DNA from: CAVTHW01 sp963734625
Lineage (GTDB): Bacteria > Acidobacteriota > Terriglobia > Bryobacterales > Bryobacteraceae
Assembly: GCA_963734625.1 (NCBI GenBank)
Contig: CAVTHW010000010.1
Coordinates: 8,227 to 72,226, forward strand
Direction: 5' to 3'
Length of the DNA: 64,000 nt
Below, piece after piece: positions 61,618 to 64,000 of the stretch. The position numbers were made by a program, and so were the translations under genes. Under the pieces are notes generated by a model. The model was not told the DNA's origin. It worked only from the letters and a program-made list of their open reading frames with translations, and searched no databases. The first letter of the stretch is position 1. Each line of letters starts with the position of its first letter.

Positions 61618-61741
61618 GGGTAGCCGTTGTCCTTTCATTCCAGTTTGTCAGGCTGCGACGCGCCACTGAATAATACTCCATCTCTGGGCCCTCTCGACAC
61701 AACCGCCGCTCTCAAGCCTTCAGGCCCAAAGGCCCGCCTAC

Positions 61742-62809
61742 TCAACGGGCAAACGCGATGCCGATGCCGGTGGTATACAGGATGTCGTTCTTCTTGCGCC
61801 CCGGGACCGGGTTACTGAGGTAGCGGTCACTGAAGCTCAGATTCCAGGTGAGCCACTTCAGAAGCCTGGTATTCGCACCCAGGTCAAAGTTCATGCGGTA
61901 CTGTCCCGTGTCGGACAGGTTGTTAAACATGCGGAAACTCTGGACCACGGAAGTCACGGCGTTGAGCTTGTAGCCGGAGTCTTCGCCCCAGTAGGCTTCC
62001 GCGGAGTTTCGTGTAAACGCCGGCGCTGGCGAAGCCGGTGAGAACTTCTCGCGGTTGTATGCGGCGCCGCCGACGAGGTCCAGCTGGCCGCGCTCCCCCT
62101 TCCAGGCTTTGTAGCCCAAGCCACCACCCAACACGAACCGCAAGTCGAGGTTCTGGAAGCGGTCGTATTCGTAATCGTTGAAGGTGCTGACGAAGAAGCG
62201 GGACGAGACCGTGTGATTGTACCCCCACCCTCCCCTGACCGCTTGGGCGGTGCCTGCGTCGACGCCGTTGATCATGGCCGAGGCTTTGACGGCGTTGAAA
62301 TACAGGCTGGTTTTGTCTGAGTTCGTTGCCCTCACCGCGTTCAAGCCCATGGTGAAGGTCTTGGTCTGCGCGTTACCCTGAGTGCCCGCGAAACCGATGG
62401 TTGCCGTGCCGGCCCAGACCCGGCTCCAGGGTGGATTGAGCATCCGTTCGTAGGCCTTCTGCTCATCCGCGTTGCGGATTGTAACCACTTCGGCGGGCGC
62501 GAGTGTCTGTCGCGTCTCCTTCAGTTCGACCTTGCCCTCTGAGGTCTGCAGCGTCGCCTGTACAGTCTTGCCATCCGGCAGGACCACGTTGAGCGGTGCG
62601 TCGGATTGAATCGTCGCCACCTCTTCCCAAGGCAACGTGACGGTACCGAAAGAACCTGTCTTGACGGTGAGTGTCTTCCCGTCCTTCTTGACGATCGCTC
62701 CTGTTATTCGGTCACCGTTCTTCAGCGTGATCTGATCTGCCAGGCCTCCATGAGCTGTCACGAAAATGAGCAGAAAAAGAACTTGCGGTTTCCAATTTGT
62801 TCGCGTCAA
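61742..62809 (-). CDS. DUF481 outer-membrane protein (YdiY-like)
   Basis: 355 residues from TTG 62809, supported by AGGAGG 7-8 nt upstream. Signal peptide (VLFLLIFVTAHGGLADQ). The N-terminal soluble part has repeated LKNGDRITGAIVKKDGKTLTVKTGSFGTVTLPWEEVATIQSD strands; the C-terminal DUF481 barrel starts WAGTATIGFAGTQGNAQTKTFTMGLNA and ends DILYTTGIGIAFAR with a terminal aromatic-X pattern. Related YdiY is acid-induced and salt-responsive. No operon partner. Confidence 0.85.
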   Translation of the reverse strand: MTRTNWKPQVLFLLIFVTAHGGLADQITLKNGDRITGAIVKKDGKTLTVKTGSFGTVTLPWEEVATIQSDAPLNVVLPDGKTVQATLQTSEGKVELKETRQTLAPAEVVTIRNADEQKAYERMLNPPWSRVWAGTATIGFAGTQGNAQTKTFTMGLNAVRATNSDKTSLYFNAVKASAMINGVDAGTAQAVRGGWGYNHTVSSRFFVSTFNDYEYDRFQNLDLRFVLGGGLGYKAWKGERGQLDLVGGAAYNREKFSPASPAPAFTRNSAEAYWGEDSGYKLNAVTSVVQSFRMFNNLSDTGQYRMNFDLGANTRLLKWLTWNLSFSDRYLSNPVPGRKKNDILYTTGIGIAFAR

Positions 62810-63029
62810 CTTGAACCTCCTCCGTCTCTACTTGGCCTCGGCCTGCCAGGGTGTTGCGCCCTTCAGCCCCGGGGACCTGTCCCGCCGGTGCAGGAAACCT
62901 TAATATTAGGGCATTGGCGGTTCCACCGCTCCACCCGTACGTGGCAGACAGGATGCCCCCACACGAACTCCAGGGCTCAATTCATGGGTGTAGTCGCCTC
63001 ATGCTAAGCTGCGGGAAGGAGGAGACGCA

Positions 63030-63581
63030 ATGCTCTACCGGAGGCTGCTACAAACTCTTTGCGGCATGGGCCTAGCCATGCTGCTCGGAGCGTCCGCGCC
63101 CTTGTGCGCCCAACAGGCGGGTAGTGGATTCTTGAAGGTGAAGGCAAATCCCGGACGGGCAGGTGTATTTGTGGACGGCAAGTACCTTGGACCGGCAGCC
63201 AATTTCCGCATGGCGCGGAAATACGCCGTGGCGGTTGGTGAACACGAACTCGTCCTTCGTGAACCCCGCTACCAAGAGTACAAGACGGCTGTGAAGATCG
63301 AGGCGGGCAGGACGACAACCGTCTCGCAGTCGCTACAACCGCGCACCCTCGCAAAGCCCCCCTTCGGCAGGATGAAAGTAGAGGGCTTTGAGAAGTATGC
63401 GGCTGTGTACGTCAATGAGGCGTACATGGGGCACGAGGACGAATTCAACGGACCCAACCAAGGCCTGTTACTGAATCCCGGCGACTACAACGTAAAGGTT
63501 ACCTCGCAGGCCGGTAGCGCGCTGCTGGAGCAGAAGGTTACCATACAGCAAGACAAAGTACTGGTTTTGAGGGCAAAATAG
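63030..63581 (+). CDS. Secreted PEGA-domain protein
   Basis: 183 residues. Signal peptide: LCGMGLAMLLGASAPLCAQ. Two PEGA units follow: FLKVKANPGRAGVFVDGKYLGPAANFRMARKYAVAVGEHELVLREPRYQEYKTAVKIEAGRTTTVSQSLQ, and MKVEGFEKYAAVYVNEAYMGHEDEF ... LLNPGDYNVKVTSQAGSALLEQKVTI. PEGA domains are surface beta-sandwiches of unclear role in envelope proteins. ATG 63030 has GGAGGAG about 8 nt upstream. Confidence 0.87.
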   Translation: MLYRRLLQTLCGMGLAMLLGASAPLCAQQAGSGFLKVKANPGRAGVFVDGKYLGPAANFRMARKYAVAVGEHELVLREPRYQEYKTAVKIEAGRTTTVSQSLQPRTLAKPPFGRMKVEGFEKYAAVYVNEAYMGHEDEFNGPNQGLLLNPGDYNVKVTSQAGSALLEQKVTIQQDKVLVLRAK

Positions 63582-63600
63582 TCCGCGATCGGCGCGCCCG

Positions 63601-64000
63601 CTAGTCTTTGTCTGATGCAATCAGCGGGTAGATGATCCCGCCGATTGCGCCTCCGACGAGTGGCGCCAACCAGAAAAGCCAAAGCTGCTCAAGTGCCCAG
63701 CCGCCCACGAAGATGGCTTGCCCTGTGCTCCGAGCGGGGTTCACGGAAGTGTTCGTCACGGGAATGCTGATCAAGTGGATCAGCGTTAGGCACAGGCCGA
63801 TCGCAATCGGCGCGAATCCAGAGGGCGCCCGGCGGTCTGTAGCCCCTAGAATCACCAGAAGGAAGAAGCAGGTCAGCACGACTTCCGTCACCAGCGCCGC
63901 CACCATTGAATAGCCGCCCGGCGAATGGGCTGCGTATCCGTTGGCAGCGAAGCCTGCGGACACGTCAAATCCCGCTTTCCCGCTGGCAATCACGAACAGA
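63601..64000 (-). CDS. aqpZ: Aquaporin Z family water channel, C-terminal part
   Basis: The gene enters from the right edge, so its N-terminus and first NPA loop are outside the window. Visible are LFVIASGKAGFD, VAALVTEVVLTCFFLLVILGATD, APIAIGLCLTLIHLISIPVTNTSVNPARSTGQAIFVGGWALEQLWLFWLAPLVGGAIGGIIYPLI, containing the second channel loop motif SVNPARS and its Arg selectivity residue. Moves water across the inner membrane under osmotic change. Stop at 63601. Confidence 0.9.
   Translation of the reverse strand, partial: LFVIASGKAGFDVSAGFAANGYAAHSPGGYSMVAALVTEVVLTCFFLLVILGATDRRAPSGFAPIAIGLCLTLIHLISIPVTNTSVNPARSTGQAIFVGGWALEQLWLFWLAPLVGGAIGGIIYPLIASDKD

Overview
The window is GC-rich bacterial chromosome. 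Its gene content points to a soil Acidobacteriota of the Solibacter/Bryobacter type: an acidobacterial-style ImuA-like protein, a PadR plus small membrane protein pair, several Tat-exported (SRRDF-type) sugar isomerase/oxidoreductase proteins, secreted beta-propeller and GH140-like proteins, a B12-dependent ribonucleotide reductase, and many intergenic repeats. This placement is inference from family content, with no marker-gene comparison. About a dozen single-base frameshifts break otherwise well-conserved genes (SDR, purC, a glycosyltransferase-methyltransferase, a beta-helix lipoprotein, DinB, Gfo/Idh/MocA), which suggests residual consensus error at least as much as real decay.

Layout. 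0-5.5 kb: a coupled minus-strand set (DUF/YggU/SDR), yjbQ, PadR with its membrane partner, a Cdd1-like HhH protein, a small inverted/direct repeat cluster, cvpA-purC and a hemerythrin. 5.6-18.6 kb: glycan-related genes (GT2-methyltransferase, sugar epimerase, methyltransferase, beta-helix lipoprotein, two multi-spanning GT39/DUF2142-type proteins) interrupted by an orphan nuoB, pgeF, dksA-like traR and nrdJ. 18.6-28.8 kb: accessory genes: ImuA-like ATPase, GH140-like glycosidase, a higBA pair with a shortened toxin, an ODP-type metallo-hydrolase, DinB, a beta-propeller, a TIM-barrel isomerase between two REP-like repeats, and a three-gene ribose-type operon (secreted ADP-ribosylglycohydrolase, ribokinase, permease). 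29-34 kb: rpsO-pnp, YihY, an oxidoreductase and tRNA-Val. 34.7-46.5 kb: a mobile-element-rich segment with a transposase remnant fused in frame to an MFS gene, tRNA-Arg, a complete IS4-family element with 42-bp inverted ends, a BON protein, an RND pump operon, a second IS of another DDE group, a 98-bp MITE-like element and a broken tRNA-Pro. 47-54.5 kb: regulators (PilZ, receiver, GGDEF, NtrC-type activator, RpoD-type sigma, IHF/HU) and AsmA. 55-64 kb: envelope and osmotic-stress genes (glycine-zipper protein, HerA-like ATPase, MscL, GlsB/YeaQ, YidB, HhH proteins, DUF4126, DUF481, PEGA, aquaporin).

The most unusual structure is the pairing of two unrelated IS transposases with the same kind of small Cys-rich DUF6788-like accessory protein, each beside a palindromic operator-like site. 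Other points of note are the truncated HigB with an intact HigA and operator, the tRNA-Pro cut after its anticodon stem, and the extracellular ADP-ribosylglycohydrolase/ribokinase operon.
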